Assembly (NCBI RefSeq): GCF_019097595.1
Contig: NC_080726.1
Location: 18,748,205-18,812,204 of the forward strand
Direction: 5' to 3'
DNA: 64,000 bases
DNA from: Hemibagrus wyckioides
Lineage: Eukaryota; Chordata; Actinopteri; Siluriformes; Bagridae
Below the pieces are notes generated by a model. The model was not told the DNA's origin, made no database searches, and was given only the letters and a program-made list of their open reading frames with translations. Both the position numbers and the translations under genes were made by a program. Positions 10,297 to 21,639 of the stretch are shown here, one piece after another. Position 1 is the stretch's first letter; each line of letters begins with the position of its first letter.

Positions 10297-12130
10297 TCCC
10301 AAAAATAAAATTCACGTCATTTCAAAAATTAAAATGACTTCATATTCCATCATCTTTTTTTCCTGAGAGGAATCAGATACGACTGAATACATGCAAAAAA
10401 AAAAAATATTGTATACATCATACGTTTCATACCATTTCCAAGTCTTTGATTAGCATCTGTGATCTGCAGAAGGCAATCTGCCTCATGCCTCAGGCAACTC
10501 ACTTCTTTCTTGCTTTTCACCTCGCAAACTCATCCAGTGAGTCACCAGATTCCAGCTGTTTAACAAACTGACTCAACAACCAGCAGCAAACAGATGTGGA
10601 GTCTACATTGAAAATGTTTTTTTTTTTAATTCGTTAACTGGTTAACTCCAGTTAATAATGTTCAAGTTTGTAAAATAGTATGTTAATAGGCTAGCATGGT
10701 GATTCAACTACACCTCTGATACTTAAACCCTTTTCTTTTTTTTTTCTACGCTGTCATAATTCGAAAACGGTCCAGATTCACTAAATACAGAATTGTTTGC
10801 TTATGAATATAAATAATATCGTTGTATAAATACTGATTCAGTGGTAATGTCGAATTAAAGCACTGCCTTAAGTATTCATATCATTATCTGTCTTTAGCTT
10901 TCACACTAGCAAGTGACAAACTTGCTTTTTTTTGTTTTTATTCACAATCTTATGCAAATTAGGATGTTCAACCAAGGTCTTAGAAGATTTAGAGCTTAGC
11001 TGAAAAAACATTACCATTTTCTTGTTAGCATACATGAAAATCCGTCAGAATGTATAATAAATACAATATGGTATTCCACAAGGTTCTATGTTAGGACTAT
11101 TATTCGCCCTTCTCTATATCCCACACCTCCACAGCATGGAGTTCTTGCACATTTTCTCCCCAAGTCTGTGTGGATTTCCGTCTTGTTTGCGAAAATGCTC
11201 CGGTAGCTAAATCGACTACTCTGGATTAGCTTCTAGGTGTAATTTGTGTGTTCCTGCCTTGCTCTTGGCTCTGGTTCCATCATAACTCTTACAGAAAATG
11301 AGTGGAAGAGTGTATAAAAGACAAAGAGTGAGAGAATTTAGGCGTTGAGGGGAAAAAACATCCAGAGAAAACAGAATGTGGATGTCAGTAGAAAAAGAGA
11401 TAGGAAAAAGAATATAAAAAGAACAGAAAGAAATAAAAAGGCTTTCTGTTCCATGTCTGTGGCATGTGGCATCAGCAGCAGCAGGTTGCTGTTCAACACT
11501 TTTCTCCTGAGCGCAAGAGTACCACGAGACATCTGTTCATTACTTACACACACACTTCATGACTGAACACAACGCATGTGTGAGAGAGAGAGAAAGCTGG
11601 AAGCTAAATAAAGACTCAGAGGAAACTTATTACTCTGGTTTCACCCAGACGCCTTCAGAAAGCATATTTCATATTTTACGCTGTCATTATTGTTGTTTAT
11701 AATGTCATATTTCACAGTTATGATAATGGAGACTCCAGCTCAAGACCCGAAACAAAACATGAGGAGCAAAGGCAACACTAGTGGCAACACCAGTGGCATC
11801 GCTCTGTCAAAAGGAATCATATGGGAAAAAAAAATTCATAATCGGATATAAAAATCTAATGGTGAACCAAAGCATGCTGCGTTGATTAAATCTGAAGCTA
11901 CAGTGTCAAATGAATAGCTACAGTGTTAGTTTACACGCCTAAAAAGTGGGCGTGTTGCAGGTGATTTAGAAATAAAAAAGGCTCATTTATCAAACCGAAT
12001 ACGGACGAATTGAATGTAAATCATTCACAGGAGCAATTATGCTAGATACAAGTCATTTATAAAAATCCAGTCAGTTCAGAAAAGGTTTTTATATTAAAAA
12101 AAATTATCTATTAACCTATACAAGAAACCT
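10297..12130. other. AT-rich spacer, no gene seen
   Basis: About 1.8 kb of unique AT-rich DNA with poly-T and poly-A runs. Predicted frames are short and unlike any protein I know. Confidence 0.5.
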
Positions 12131-12177
12131 AAAATGTTAGCCAAGCTGCTTTGCTGTAGGGGAATTTTGGATCGGAA

Positions 12178-12314
12178 AACACAGTCAGGTGTTCCTGCTT
12201 TATGGAGACGTGTGTATATTCCAGTGTTTTCAGCCCAAGTTGCTTCTGCTATTTTTAGATTTTTGGGTTGGACCAGACAAGCAATGCAGGTGGTGTCCTC
12301 ACTGATTTATAAAC

Positions 12315-12346
<32 letters not shown>
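12178..12346 (+). repeat. GGGACC-family unit, 'GGACCAGACAAGCAATGCAG' subtype
   Basis: Contains GGTGTTCCTGCTTTATGGAG, ATTTTTAGATTTTTGGGTTG, ACCAGACAAGCAATGCAGGT and TCCTCACTGATTTATAAACA, followed by a CA tract. The same order recurs at 14107-14249 and 14250-14416. Confidence 0.8.
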
Positions 12347-12348
<2 letters not shown>

Positions 12349-12713
12349 ACTTTGTACTTGTGTAGAAAGTTATTTATTATATTAAGTCATCATTTGAGTA
12401 AACATTGATCTTATTTAGATACTGAGGCATAATCTTGTTAAATATTTTCATTAATCATTTTTACTTTAGTTTACAGTTGCTGGAAATATAAATACGTATA
12501 TGGATCCTATTCCTCTGTCACAAATTTGTCTCTGAAATAAACTTTAAGCTGCAGGAAACTGTGTTGCTAACTCAAGCTATTTGCATTGACCCCACCCTGC
12601 ATTTTCACTTAAGTCCAAATCACTCCAAAGTTTCAAATTTATTAAAAGGCACAAAAATGCATGCACAGGTTTTTAGGGACATGTTGTTAAATTAAAAGGG
12701 ACGGTTCAAAATG
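12347..12713. other. AT-rich spacer
   Basis: Nothing recognisable. Confidence 0.5.
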
Positions 12714-12720
12714 AATATTT

Positions 12721-13033
12721 CCTTCAATCCATCCATTTTCTATACCCGCTTTATTCTTAATTAGGCCCAGCACACATTGGGCGAAAGGCAGGGTTTCACA
12801 CATATAGACAGACAACCACACACTCACTCCTATGGGCAATTTAGAATTACCGATCAACCTAATGTACATGTTTTTGGACTGTGGGAGGAAACCGGAGTAC
12901 CCAGAGTAAACCCACACAGGCACGGGGAGAACATGCAAACTCCACACAGAAAGGCCCCTGCCTGTTCGAACCCAGGACCTTCCTTGCTGTGAGGCAACAG
13001 TGCTAACCACTAAGCCACCATGCTGCCCCAATT
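12721..13033 (-). mobile_element. DANA/mermaid-like SINE with intact tRNA head
   Basis: Read on the minus strand the head shows an A-box match (TGGCTTAGTGG) and a B-box match (GGTTCGAAC), the internal RNA polymerase III promoter of tRNA-derived SINEs. The body and an ATGGATGG-like tail follow. Putative target duplication AATATTT at 12714-12720 and 13034-13040; it is AT-only, so weak. The body lacks the 'gacctgtccagggtg' segment present at 3332-3634, an internal deletion. Confidence 0.8.
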
Positions 13034-13254
13034 AATATTTAACATTATCAAATTAACAAAGTGAATTAACACCTACTATGTTGCATTAACACTTACACTG
13101 ATGAATCCCCAGTCCTGAGAGTTGATTCTCAGAGCAGGAGTTACTTAAAACAATAAAAAATAAATTTGAATTAAAGCTAAAGTTGTTTAAAATACTGTAA
13201 ATTGCCATGTTAAAAAAGGACTAAAGGACCAACTGATGTTCTTCTTTAAAGGCT

Positions 13255-13455
13255 AGTATACTAGTATAATAATGGTCCAATAATATTAACGGACCAATCA
13301 GAGCTCGTCATGAAATATGTAACATGAACATGACAAATCAGAGCTCAGGATTTTAAACACTGTGTAATATTGACAAACCATTTGAAGTCAGTTTTTAACA
13401 GTCTGTAAGATTAACTGACCAGTCACATAAGATATTATAACAACTGATTGTATTA
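13255..13455. repeat. Degenerate 'GACCAATCAGAGCTC' array
   Basis: About four to five degenerate units spaced 50-60 bp apart with cores GACCAATCAGAGCTC, GACAAATCAGAGCTC, GACAAACCATTTGAAG and GACCAGTCACATAAG. On the opposite strand the core reads TGATTGGTC, linking it to the arrays at 40.8 and 41.6 kb. Confidence 0.5.
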
Positions 13456-13510
13456 CAGGATGACATCAGAGACGTGATCATTATTTCCAAGCAGTGGCCT
13501 AGAACTCTCT

Positions 13511-13590
13511 GTGTGTGTGTGTGTGATGAACTGTTATGCATAGAGAGTGCTGCAGAGCTCTAAGCAGCATGCTTTGTTTATATTCTGATG

Positions 13591-13625
<35 letters not shown>

Positions 13626-13740
13626 CCCGACAGCCTCGTTCTTTCAATAAGATTCTGAGCATGTTTGAAGTCTGTGCCACATTTCATCTAACACTCTCGA
13701 GTGCATGCACAAAAGCACGTGTGCTCACACACACACACCA
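13511..13740. repeat. GT and CA microsatellites
   Basis: GT tracts at 13511-13524 and 13593-13622 and a CA tract at 13727-13738 in unique DNA. Confidence 0.8.
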
Positions 13741-13989
13741 ATCAGGTTTTATTCTTGTGGTCTCATTTAATTTGTGTATTCAGCATTTGCTGAGCAGCCT
13801 TCATATCAGATGCACATACATCAGACTACGGTTCCATCCCAAACCGCATATTAGTGTGCTAAGTAGGGTGTCAGAATGGCATGCTGCTTCTGTTTGACAA
13901 ATTCTATCACTCAAATGATTCTGTTATGTAAACCTAAATATAACACCAACTTTAACCCCAATGACCAAAGGGAAAAAGTTTTCTAAAGC

Positions 13990-14416
13990 TGCGTTTTTTT
14001 CTGGGGACCAGCGCCACAAGATCAAGTCTGACAGATATTCCTATCCTTGTGAGGACATTTTATCCCCAACAAGATATAAAACTATAGACACACACACGCA
14101 GAAAGAGAATCAGGTATTCCTGCTTTATGGGGACATCTGTGGAAACCTGAGAGTTAAGTGTTTGCTATTTTTAGATTTTTGGTTTGGACCAGACAAGCAA
14201 TGCAGGTGGTGTCCTCACTGATTTATAAACAACACACACACACACACAGAATCTGGTATTCCTTCTTTTATGGGGACATTTATGGAAACCTGGAAACCTT
14301 TTGAGTGTTTTCTGCCCAAGCTGCTTTTGCTATTTTAGATTTTTGGGTTGGAACAAAAAATCAATGCAGGTTGTGAACTCACTGATTTATAAACACCACA
14401 CACACACACACACACA
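13990..14416 (+). repeat. GGGACC-family block: one core plus two tandem units
   Basis: A core copy with GGGGACCAGCG and GTGAGGACATTTTATCCCC (about 13999-14086) is followed by two tandem units (14107-14249 and 14250-14416). Each tandem unit carries a 'cctgctttatggggaca'-type start and ATTTATAAACA, then a CA tract. They are head-to-tail duplicates of the 12178-12346 unit. Confidence 0.8.
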
Positions 14417-15036
14417 GTTGAGACCTTGTACTTGCGTTATTCATTTATCTTTGCAAACACCGTTTATATACAAAGCTCTTGATAAATGGGGTCAATTACA
14501 GTACGTGTGTATTGTGGGGGGAATCGTAGAGAATGAACACCTTATGTTTCTAATGTTTTATGTAAGAAATAAAGGCATGCTTGTCATCTCGTAGATCACT
14601 AACTAGCAGAGCCGAGTCTCTGCCCTAACTCATCACAACTGCATCGTAGAGCTGCATTAAATTCAAGGACTTTCAGTCCAGCATTTATACCAACGGCTCC
14701 AGATTTCTCATTAATGTAATGCTACAAAATAGAAAAATATTTTTCTTAATAATGCCATTATAAGCAATAACAGTGTCCACCTGCAACATCAGTGCAAATA
14801 ATACACAGTAGAATAATAACATAGAGCACCAAGCAACAAATTAGTGCCAAAATTAAACACATCACAAACATTTAAATAGAAAAATCTATTAAAGCTGGTT
14901 AAACATGGGGTATAAGTTAATTAGGCATAAAGGGAAGAATTTCACACAAGTAAGAGCTCTGCCATCTCCAATTAATTAGGAAATCTGAAATTTGTCTTTG
15001 AATCTACACATATTCAGTAAATCTTCTAATAATGTT
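14417..15036. other. AT-rich spacer
   Basis: No feature recognised. Confidence 0.5.
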
Positions 15037-15105
15037 GTTGTTGATCTTTCGGCTGCTCCCTACATGTGCAAGGGGTTGCCACGGTGGACCAACTGGTCCG
15101 CACAA
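15037..15105 (-). mobile_element. Short RTE-type LINE 3' end
   Basis: The plus strand has TTGTTGTTGATCTTTCGGCT followed by a 'gggttgccacggtgg' motif, equivalent to the 'gtcgccacagcg' end of the RTE fragments in this window. Only about 70 bp remain, so the call is tentative. Confidence 0.5.
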
Positions 15106-16355
15106 CAACTTACATAAAATAAAATTGTAAAATTAAACCAACAAAAAAAAGAAAAAAGAAAACATAGTACGAATATAAAAGGTGTACAAAGTACATACAG
15201 TGGTTATGCTTCTGATAAAATGCTTCTCTTTACACATTTTATTATCGGCCTCAGCTTGAAAAGTGAAAAGTCAAATTTTTTAGAACTATTACCTGAATTT
15301 TGTAGAACATATCGTATGGAGCTAGCGCGGCCTCTACTTTGTAAACTGGAAGAGATGCAAGGAAAATCGGACCTTTCGAACAAAGGAGTGTCACAAAGTT
15401 TAAATTGTAGTTTTCTTTGGTTGAAATTGTACACACCATAAACAATACACAAAAATCTATCCTTAACACACATCGACGTTATACACGGTGCATCATATCA
15501 GAGGGCTTTTTCTGTTTTTACATCATGTAAAAACGTGTATTTTTTCCGTGAGATCACTGCTCAAAACCTACTCTGCAAGACGATCAGTAGCATCCTGGTG
15601 CAAATCTATTAAAGGCTTCATAAACCAGGCGAGGAATCTTAAAATCAATTGGTGAATCAATCGCAGTTGACACAGTTCAGAATGCTTTATGCATGTTCTC
15701 TTTGGTTTGCTTTCAAGACTTTTCGGTCTGGGCTGCTTTTTTTTTTTTTTAATCTGTCACATTTTTCTTTGAATTAAAAGTTTGTATATTTTTAGGTTAA
15801 AGTATCAAACTTGATTCTTTTTGGAAGACTTTGTGAACTACTTTTATGAGGAATAAACCCCCAGTAATATCCTTTTGCAGTATATTTTATTGTTGTCCAT
15901 ATAGAGCCTGATTAAATAATCATCCAGGAAAATCAGGGCTAATAGTGTGTAGTGTGCACTTCTCTCATCAAAGTACAGTTATCAGGGGAAATCTGAAGAG
16001 CATTCTGATACTCACACGCTCTCTCGCTCTCTCCGTGACTAATTCAATTTAATTAACTTTAACTCGTTGTAATGCGCTCTCTCTCTCTACCGCAGTGCAA
16101 CAGATTAGCGGAAAATCTCATTTACACACTTTCCCCCTCAACCCAAGTGTACTACTAAGGTTGGCTACTTAAGGCAAGATGGCATTGAGGTGCGTCTGTG
16201 GTTCAATCATCTGGATGACTTTTAAAAGCAGTAGACATTTGCTGTTGCTATAATCTGGTACGTTAAGATCGAGCCATAAAACTGAGCAGCTGTTGTATAA
16301 ATATAAAAGGTTTTATTCACAATTTTATTTTGGATGAACAGTTTAACAAGATTTT
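15106..16355. other. AT-rich spacer
   Basis: Unique DNA with small CT runs near 16019-16090. Overlapping frames on both strands at 15204-15473 show no family motif, and I do not call a gene. Confidence 0.45.
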
Positions 16356-16359
16356 GGGA

Positions 16360-16460
16360 TTAATGCCAGCTAGCTAGTTTAAAAAAAATCAATCAAAAAA
16401 AAAAAAAAAAACACTTATTGACTTCCACACTGTTTGTTGAAACTAGCTAGCTGGCACTAA
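16360..16460. repeat. Inverted repeat, 21-bp arms
   Basis: Arms 16360-16380 and 16440-16460 pair at 20 of 21 positions (TTAATGCCAGCTAGCTAGTT type). They enclose an A-rich loop of 59 bp. This could be a tiny fold-back element. Confidence 0.7.
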
Positions 16461-17290
16461 TTCACTAATTCATGTTTAAATGAGAATTTAAGCTTAGAGG
16501 TGATAAGAAGTACCTTTACGTATGTAACATCTCCAGCTTTTCTAGACACAATCTCCAAAACGATTTAAAGACGCTAGTTGGATTTTTACTTTGGATATTT
16601 TTACTTGTTATGCAAAAACTAAATCCCACATACTGTACCTCGTAGCTGAAACTGATGGCAAACGATAACAATAATAATCATGTATAATTTGAACTAGCTA
16701 ACTAGCTTGCAGTTATTAAATTATGCTAGCTTTAATTTTTTTTTTAGCTTAGTCAAACACCAAAATATGGAATCAGGCAACACTTTACAGAGTTAACATG
16801 CTAGTTGTCTAGCTAATTAATGTTTTTGTGTGCTGCTGTTTCTAGAAATAGTTGTATAGTCGTATAGCCATATATAGCTGTCACACTCAGTCGTATAGCC
16901 ATATATAGATGTCACACTCAGTCGTATAGCTATATACAGCTTCTAAAACGAATTAGTGTAGCAGAAATTAAATATCACTTATTAAAGTTGATAACTGATA
17001 GGGGAATGAAAGAAACGTCGCACCTCACGCACAATAGGATTGGTACGAAGATTTGACCAACTGTCGCTTGTCACATGCACGTTTTATCATTTGCTAGGTT
17101 TCTGAGGCAGCGAAACAGCTGCAGTTATTCAGATTGGTGGTTTTGACAATTCATCTTCTATCTGCTGTTTGATGATGTCATAATGGGCACTATGCTAGTG
17201 GACAGCACCTGAACCTCGGTGTGTTTTTGTGTGTGGTCTAGACTCATTGAGCAAATGCAACAGCATGCCCTTCTGTCACCCAATTCAAAT
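16461..17290. other. AT-rich spacer
   Basis: Unique DNA apart from the small tandem array at 16859. Confidence 0.5.
16859..16942 (+). repeat. 31-bp tandem repeat, about 2.7 units
   Basis: Units start GTCGTATAGCCATATATAG and end TGTCACACTCA. The first two differ at a single base. Confidence 0.9.
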
Positions 17291-17309
17291 GCCAAGGCTG
17301 GTATTTTCA

Positions 17310-17824
17310 CACACACACACACAGGAGCAGAGTGATGGGTGATGGGATTGGCAGTGCTGACTAATGAGGGCACAGTGTTATGCTCTCAAATAAGGTGTTA
17401 AAACACACACACATACACACACACCCCTATCCGGCTATCCGGACATGAAGCACCTGCAAGGGAGTTCCCCCTTTTTCCCTGGGATTCCCTTTGACCATCT
17501 TGCAATCTTTTTCCTCCCACTATCTATTCTCATCCCCCATATTGCTTCGCATGGTCTCCTTTACACTCCTCTTTTCTCCCCTCCCCCAATTCTCTCTCTC
17601 TCTCTCTTTCACACTTCTGACACCATGGGTGTGTTAATATCTATCAGCCTCCTTAACCTCCACTCTCTCTCCATTTCCCTCCCCCATCTCTCTCTCTCTC
17701 CTCATTGGCATTCTCACACACTCAGCTTCCTCGAAACCTCATGGGAAATATCGCACTTACCTGCTCCTGCGGAATTGTGGGTAATGGTACACTCATTTCC
17801 CTCCAAAATACCTCCCATCTGTGT

Positions 17825-17872
<48 letters not shown>
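17310..17872. repeat. CA, CT and long GT microsatellites
   Basis: CA at 17310-17323 and 17403-17423, CT runs at 17590-17607 and 17685-17700, and GT at 17818-17871. Pyrimidine-rich sequence lies between them. The 153-residue frame across this interval is low-complexity and is not a gene. Confidence 0.8.
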
Positions 17873-17979
17873 TGCGCTTTCTGGGCATGGAGCAAAACAT
17901 CGTTAGAATAATCTTGCTTTAAACCACCAAAGTGCACACACACACAGGCACATACACAGTGTCCCTTATAAGTATGAGT

Positions 17980-18250
17980 ACAATGTAGGTGGGGTGGAAT
18001 ATATGGTTAGAAATATCTGACAGCTTTAACCTTGTGGGGACATTTGCCTGGTTCCCACAAAACTAAAACTGGCTGACATGTCTGGTCCCCACAATTACCA
18101 CAAAAATGAAGATTTTATTAAACAAACAAACAAACAAAAACCCTAAAAGCTTAAATGTTTAAATTTAGGTCTAGCATAGTATCAATAAGCTACATTACTA
18201 ATTATTTCCAAGGTCCTCACAAGGATAGCAAGACATCATGTGTGTGTTTG
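17980..18250 (+). repeat. GGGGACC-family repeat copy
   Basis: Contains CTTGTGGGGACATTTGCCTG, CTGGTCCCCACAATTACCAC and AAGGTCCTCACAAGGATAGC, giving inverted GGACC/GGTCC motifs at both ends of about 200 bp. Confidence 0.7.
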
Positions 18251-18650
18251 AACTCATCAACATTCATATCGTCCTGCTAAAGCATTCTGTTCGATATTTA
18301 CTCCCAATAGGACAGACAAGTAATTAATTGCATTCTAAGATGTGAAATATTTGTGCTAAAAAAGTTTCCACAGAACGAATTTCAAGAATAGACCACAGAC
18401 ATTCGGCTCACATTAGTGAAGGACAGTTAGATGAAATTCCTCACTCACAGATGTCTGGATATGTGACTAACATGATTAATAGCGACAGCAATTAACTTTT
18501 AACACTTAACCATCAAAAGTTCATTTCCGGCTATAAATAAGTATCTATTAACGTGAAGTGGCTGTGTTTCATTTCGTAGCGTAGTGATTCACTTCACAGC
18601 AGGAAAGTGGCAAGTCCATTTTAGAAATGAACCTGTTCAATTCCACAGGA
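18251..18650. other. Spacer
   Basis: Nothing recognisable. Confidence 0.5.
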
Positions 18651-18654
18651 ACCC

Positions 18655-18835
18655 TATTAAAGGAGAAGTTCACTTCCAGAACAAAAACCTACAAATAATT
18701 TACTCACCCCCTTGTCATCCGAGATGTTCATGTCTTTCTTTCTTCAGTCGTAAAGAAATTATGTTTTTTGAGGAAAACATTTCAGGATTTTTCTCTATAT
18801 AGTGGACTTCGATGGTGCCCACAGGTTTGAACTTC
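18655..18835 (+). repeat. Well-conserved dispersed fish repeat
   Basis: Carries 'aaggagaagttcacttccag', 'ttactcacccccttgtcatc', 'gatgttcatgtctttctttc' and 'cagtcgtaaagaaattatg'. From memory this block occurs in very similar form in many cyprinid and other teleost sequences. I recognise it as a dispersed repeat but cannot name its class. No protein is implied. Confidence 0.55.
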
Positions 18836-18849
18836 CGCCTACGTTATGT

Positions 18850-19510
18850 GTGAATGTTTTCACTGTGGGAACCTTTTCAAGAACTTCAGTTCTTTTTAAT
18901 TTCTAAGAATGTTTCTACCAGAGGAACCTTTTTAAACAATGTTACCTCTTCAGGAACCTCATTTGTGCTTCCACCACAGGAACTTTTTAGGAAATTTAGG
19001 GACTTTTCCAATCATGGAATTTTTTAGGACCATTGAGTGTATTCCTTTTTGTGAGAACCTTTTCAAGAACCTCTGACTTGTTTCTATGAGAACGTTTCGA
19101 CATTTCTAGTACAAGTCAACATTAAATGTGGGGAACTTTTTCAGAAACTACCCAAGGCAAAATTCTAACAGAGGAACCTTGTCTCACAGCAAAAACATCT
19201 TCAGGAACTTTATGTACATTTCCTGTGCAGGAAACATCACTGTAGGAACTTTTTCAAGAACCAGAGAAACCTCTTCAGGAACATTATGTGTAGTTTCACT
19301 GCAGGAAACAGCTTAGGAACCTTTTCAGGAACTAAAGATGCAATTCCAATGCAGGAAACTTCTCAGTAATGTTGAGCCATTTTTTCATTAATTCATTAAT
19401 TAACGCCAAAAAAAAAAAGTTTTGGAACCTTTTCTAGAACTCCAGGTACATTTGCACCAAATGAACCTTTTTTTTTAAGTAACTCTAGGAACCTTTCTGT
19501 ATGTTTAAGG
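18850..19510 (+). repeat. Degenerate GGAACCTTTTCAGGAAC array
   Basis: About a dozen irregular units of 45-65 bp, each with GGAACCTTTTCAGGAAC-like and TTTC(C/T)A(C/G)(T/C)GCAGGAA-like motifs. Units are diverged and spacing is uneven, so this is an old minisatellite or the internal repeats of a DNA transposon. Confidence 0.65.
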
Positions 19511-20027
19511 AGTCGAATAGCTGTCTGGAACAAACCAACCAGAACTCCTCTGTAATTTTCGACAAATTACCCAAAGCAGACATTTTAATGAGCAATGGAT
19601 TATCGGAGGAAAACGGCTCAAAGTTAACAGTTCAGATCAATCCATTCTTTCAACTTTTATTCTCTCTCTTTCTCACTTGTCATCTCTCTTGGTACAGAAA
19701 CACTGAGCACATGCTTTAAGGACACTTTACCCATGATTCCATGCTCGGAAATACTTTGGAGTCGACACCACACATGCTGAGCCATAATGGCTGGTGTGTG
19801 TGTGTGTGTGTGTGTGTTGAGACAGAGAGAGAGATGTCGTTTAGAGAATGTTACAGATGATTATATGTTTAACCACAGTAGGAGCAAAGGATGACAATGA
19901 GTGTGTGTCTCTTACACACACACACTCCCACTGGGTTAACACAGGGAAATGGAAGCAAGACGCAAAGGAGTGATTCTGTTAAATCCATCACACTCCACTC
20001 ACATATCCTCACCTCAAACCACACTGT

Positions 20028-20030
<3 letters not shown>
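19511..20030. other. Spacer with (GT)n
   Basis: Unique DNA with a GT tract at 19795-19818 and a short CA tract near 19914. Confidence 0.5.
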
Positions 20031-20068
<38 letters not shown>

Positions 20069-20635
20069 AAGAAGAAAAGGACTGAAAGAGAGAGAAAGGT
20101 GCTAGGAATACTAGCAAGGAGGATGAATAAGTGATGGACTGAAAAGAAGAGAACAAGAAAGAACGAGTGCACACTAACCAAAGGAAAATGTGGGTAAGGG
20201 TGCAAGATAAATGAAGAGTGTGAAAAGGAGTGAAGACGGAAAGAAAAAAGGAGAAAGAGATGGCTGGAGAAGAAGAGAGTGGGATGAGGAGGCTGAATGG
20301 ATTGAGGGAAAGAGAGTAAGAGTATTACAAATGGAGAGGGGAGAGGAGAGAAAAGGATGCATTATGGATGGAGGGAGAGATCAGGGATATAAGAGACAGA
20401 GAGAGAGAGTTAGAAAAGATTGATATGGATAAAATATGATAGAAGTGAAAAAGGAGAGAAGAAAGAATACGAAAAAAAGAGTGAGAAAAAAGGGAGTGAG
20501 AAAGTGCAATGAATGGGTAGATGAAAGGTAGGAGAGAAGTACAGAGAAAACGAAAGAAGAAATGGTAGAGATGGAAGAAAAGTGTTATGGAAATAAGGAA
20601 GTGAAAATAAAGGAGAGGGAGAAAGAAAAAAAGAA

Positions 20636-20675
<40 letters not shown>

Positions 20676-20860
20676 AAAGGAAAGAGAATAAAAAAGGGAA
20701 AAGGAAAAGAACTGCTGAGTGAGTGAACATGATGGAGAGATGGAAGAGAATAAAGATGGGTAGACAAGAAAAAGAGGGAAAGAGGAAAGCGAATGAGGGA
20801 TGGGTGCAGGTGGAGGAGGAGAGAAAGAGGAGAAGGGCATTATGGGAAATCTGATTGCAT
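20031..20860 (+). repeat. 800-bp polypurine stretch
   Basis: Plus strand is overwhelmingly A and G, with GA tracts at 20034-20063 and 20641-20668 and mixed GGAGAAAG-type sequence between. Such polypurine/polypyrimidine mirror-rich DNA can form triplex structures. Overlapping frames rich in Phe, Ser and Leu on the minus strand are artefacts of this composition. Confidence 0.85.
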
Positions 20861-20918
20861 TAGTGGTTTTGTTAGATTCACTTTGTGGTAAGAGACAAAA
20901 TGGAAGAGAATGGTGCAA

Positions 20919-20921
20919 CTA

Positions 20922-20962
<41 letters not shown>
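20919..20962 (+). repeat. (CA)n microsatellite
   Basis: About 20 CA units. Confidence 0.95.
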
Positions 20963-20965
<3 letters not shown>

Positions 20966-21332
20966 CGAAGGCGTTGACTATCTGATCTCGTTCCCTTCAC
21001 TCAGAATTAGAACAATTTAATAAGCCAATGAAATTATGGGATATTAATGTAATTGAATCTCGGCGGGTGAGGAGCGAGGATGAAATGCGAGGAGACGTCG
21101 CTTTCTCTTACATCATTAATGATTCACATTAACAGCCTGGTCAGAGTCGCGCTGCCAGAGTGTGTGTGTGTGTGTGTGTGTGTGTATGAGACTTAGAGAT
21201 GGTTGTTATCCAGTCATGTGACTCGGAAAATCTAAAATCCCAAACCAGTCATTTTTCATATTCATGGTTGTGAAAGTATTATCGTCTCGACCGATACGTT
21301 AGCATTACTCCTATACCACAGCGCTGCTGATT

Positions 21333-21560
21333 CTCCGCTCTGATTGGTCCTAAAGGTGATTCATTGTCTATAACAGCAGCTCTGACACGGTATTGTTTCC
21401 ATAGTAACGGCTCATTTAACAAGGAATTAGTATATAAACAGAAACAAACAGATTTACCATAAAAATATTGTTATTTAACAATGAAAAATCTAAAACCATT
21501 GATATGGTGAATCTTTCTTTAGGAGTCCTGGAAGGAGTCTCCAGTGTCAGTGCAAGTATT
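21333..21560 (+). repeat. Dispersed 'CTGATTGGTC / CATAGTAACRGCTC / GGAGTCTCCAGTGTCAG' repeat
   Basis: Three landmarks in order: CTCTGATTGGTCC, TTTCCATAGTAACGGCTCAT and AAGGAGTCTCCAGTGTCAG. The same order is found at 31395-31540, and the later landmarks at 33590-33764. Non-coding, class unknown. Confidence 0.6.
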
Positions 21561-21639
21561 CCCACATAGAGCAGTGCACTGCATGTGAAAACAGGAAGAT
21601 TTTCATCATTTCACAACATTAAGTCCTGCTATAAACAAG

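Noticed and set aside
20325..20918. 197-codon Phe/Ser/Leu-rich minus-strand frame
   Set aside because: Compositional result of the polypurine tract; neighbouring frames look the same.
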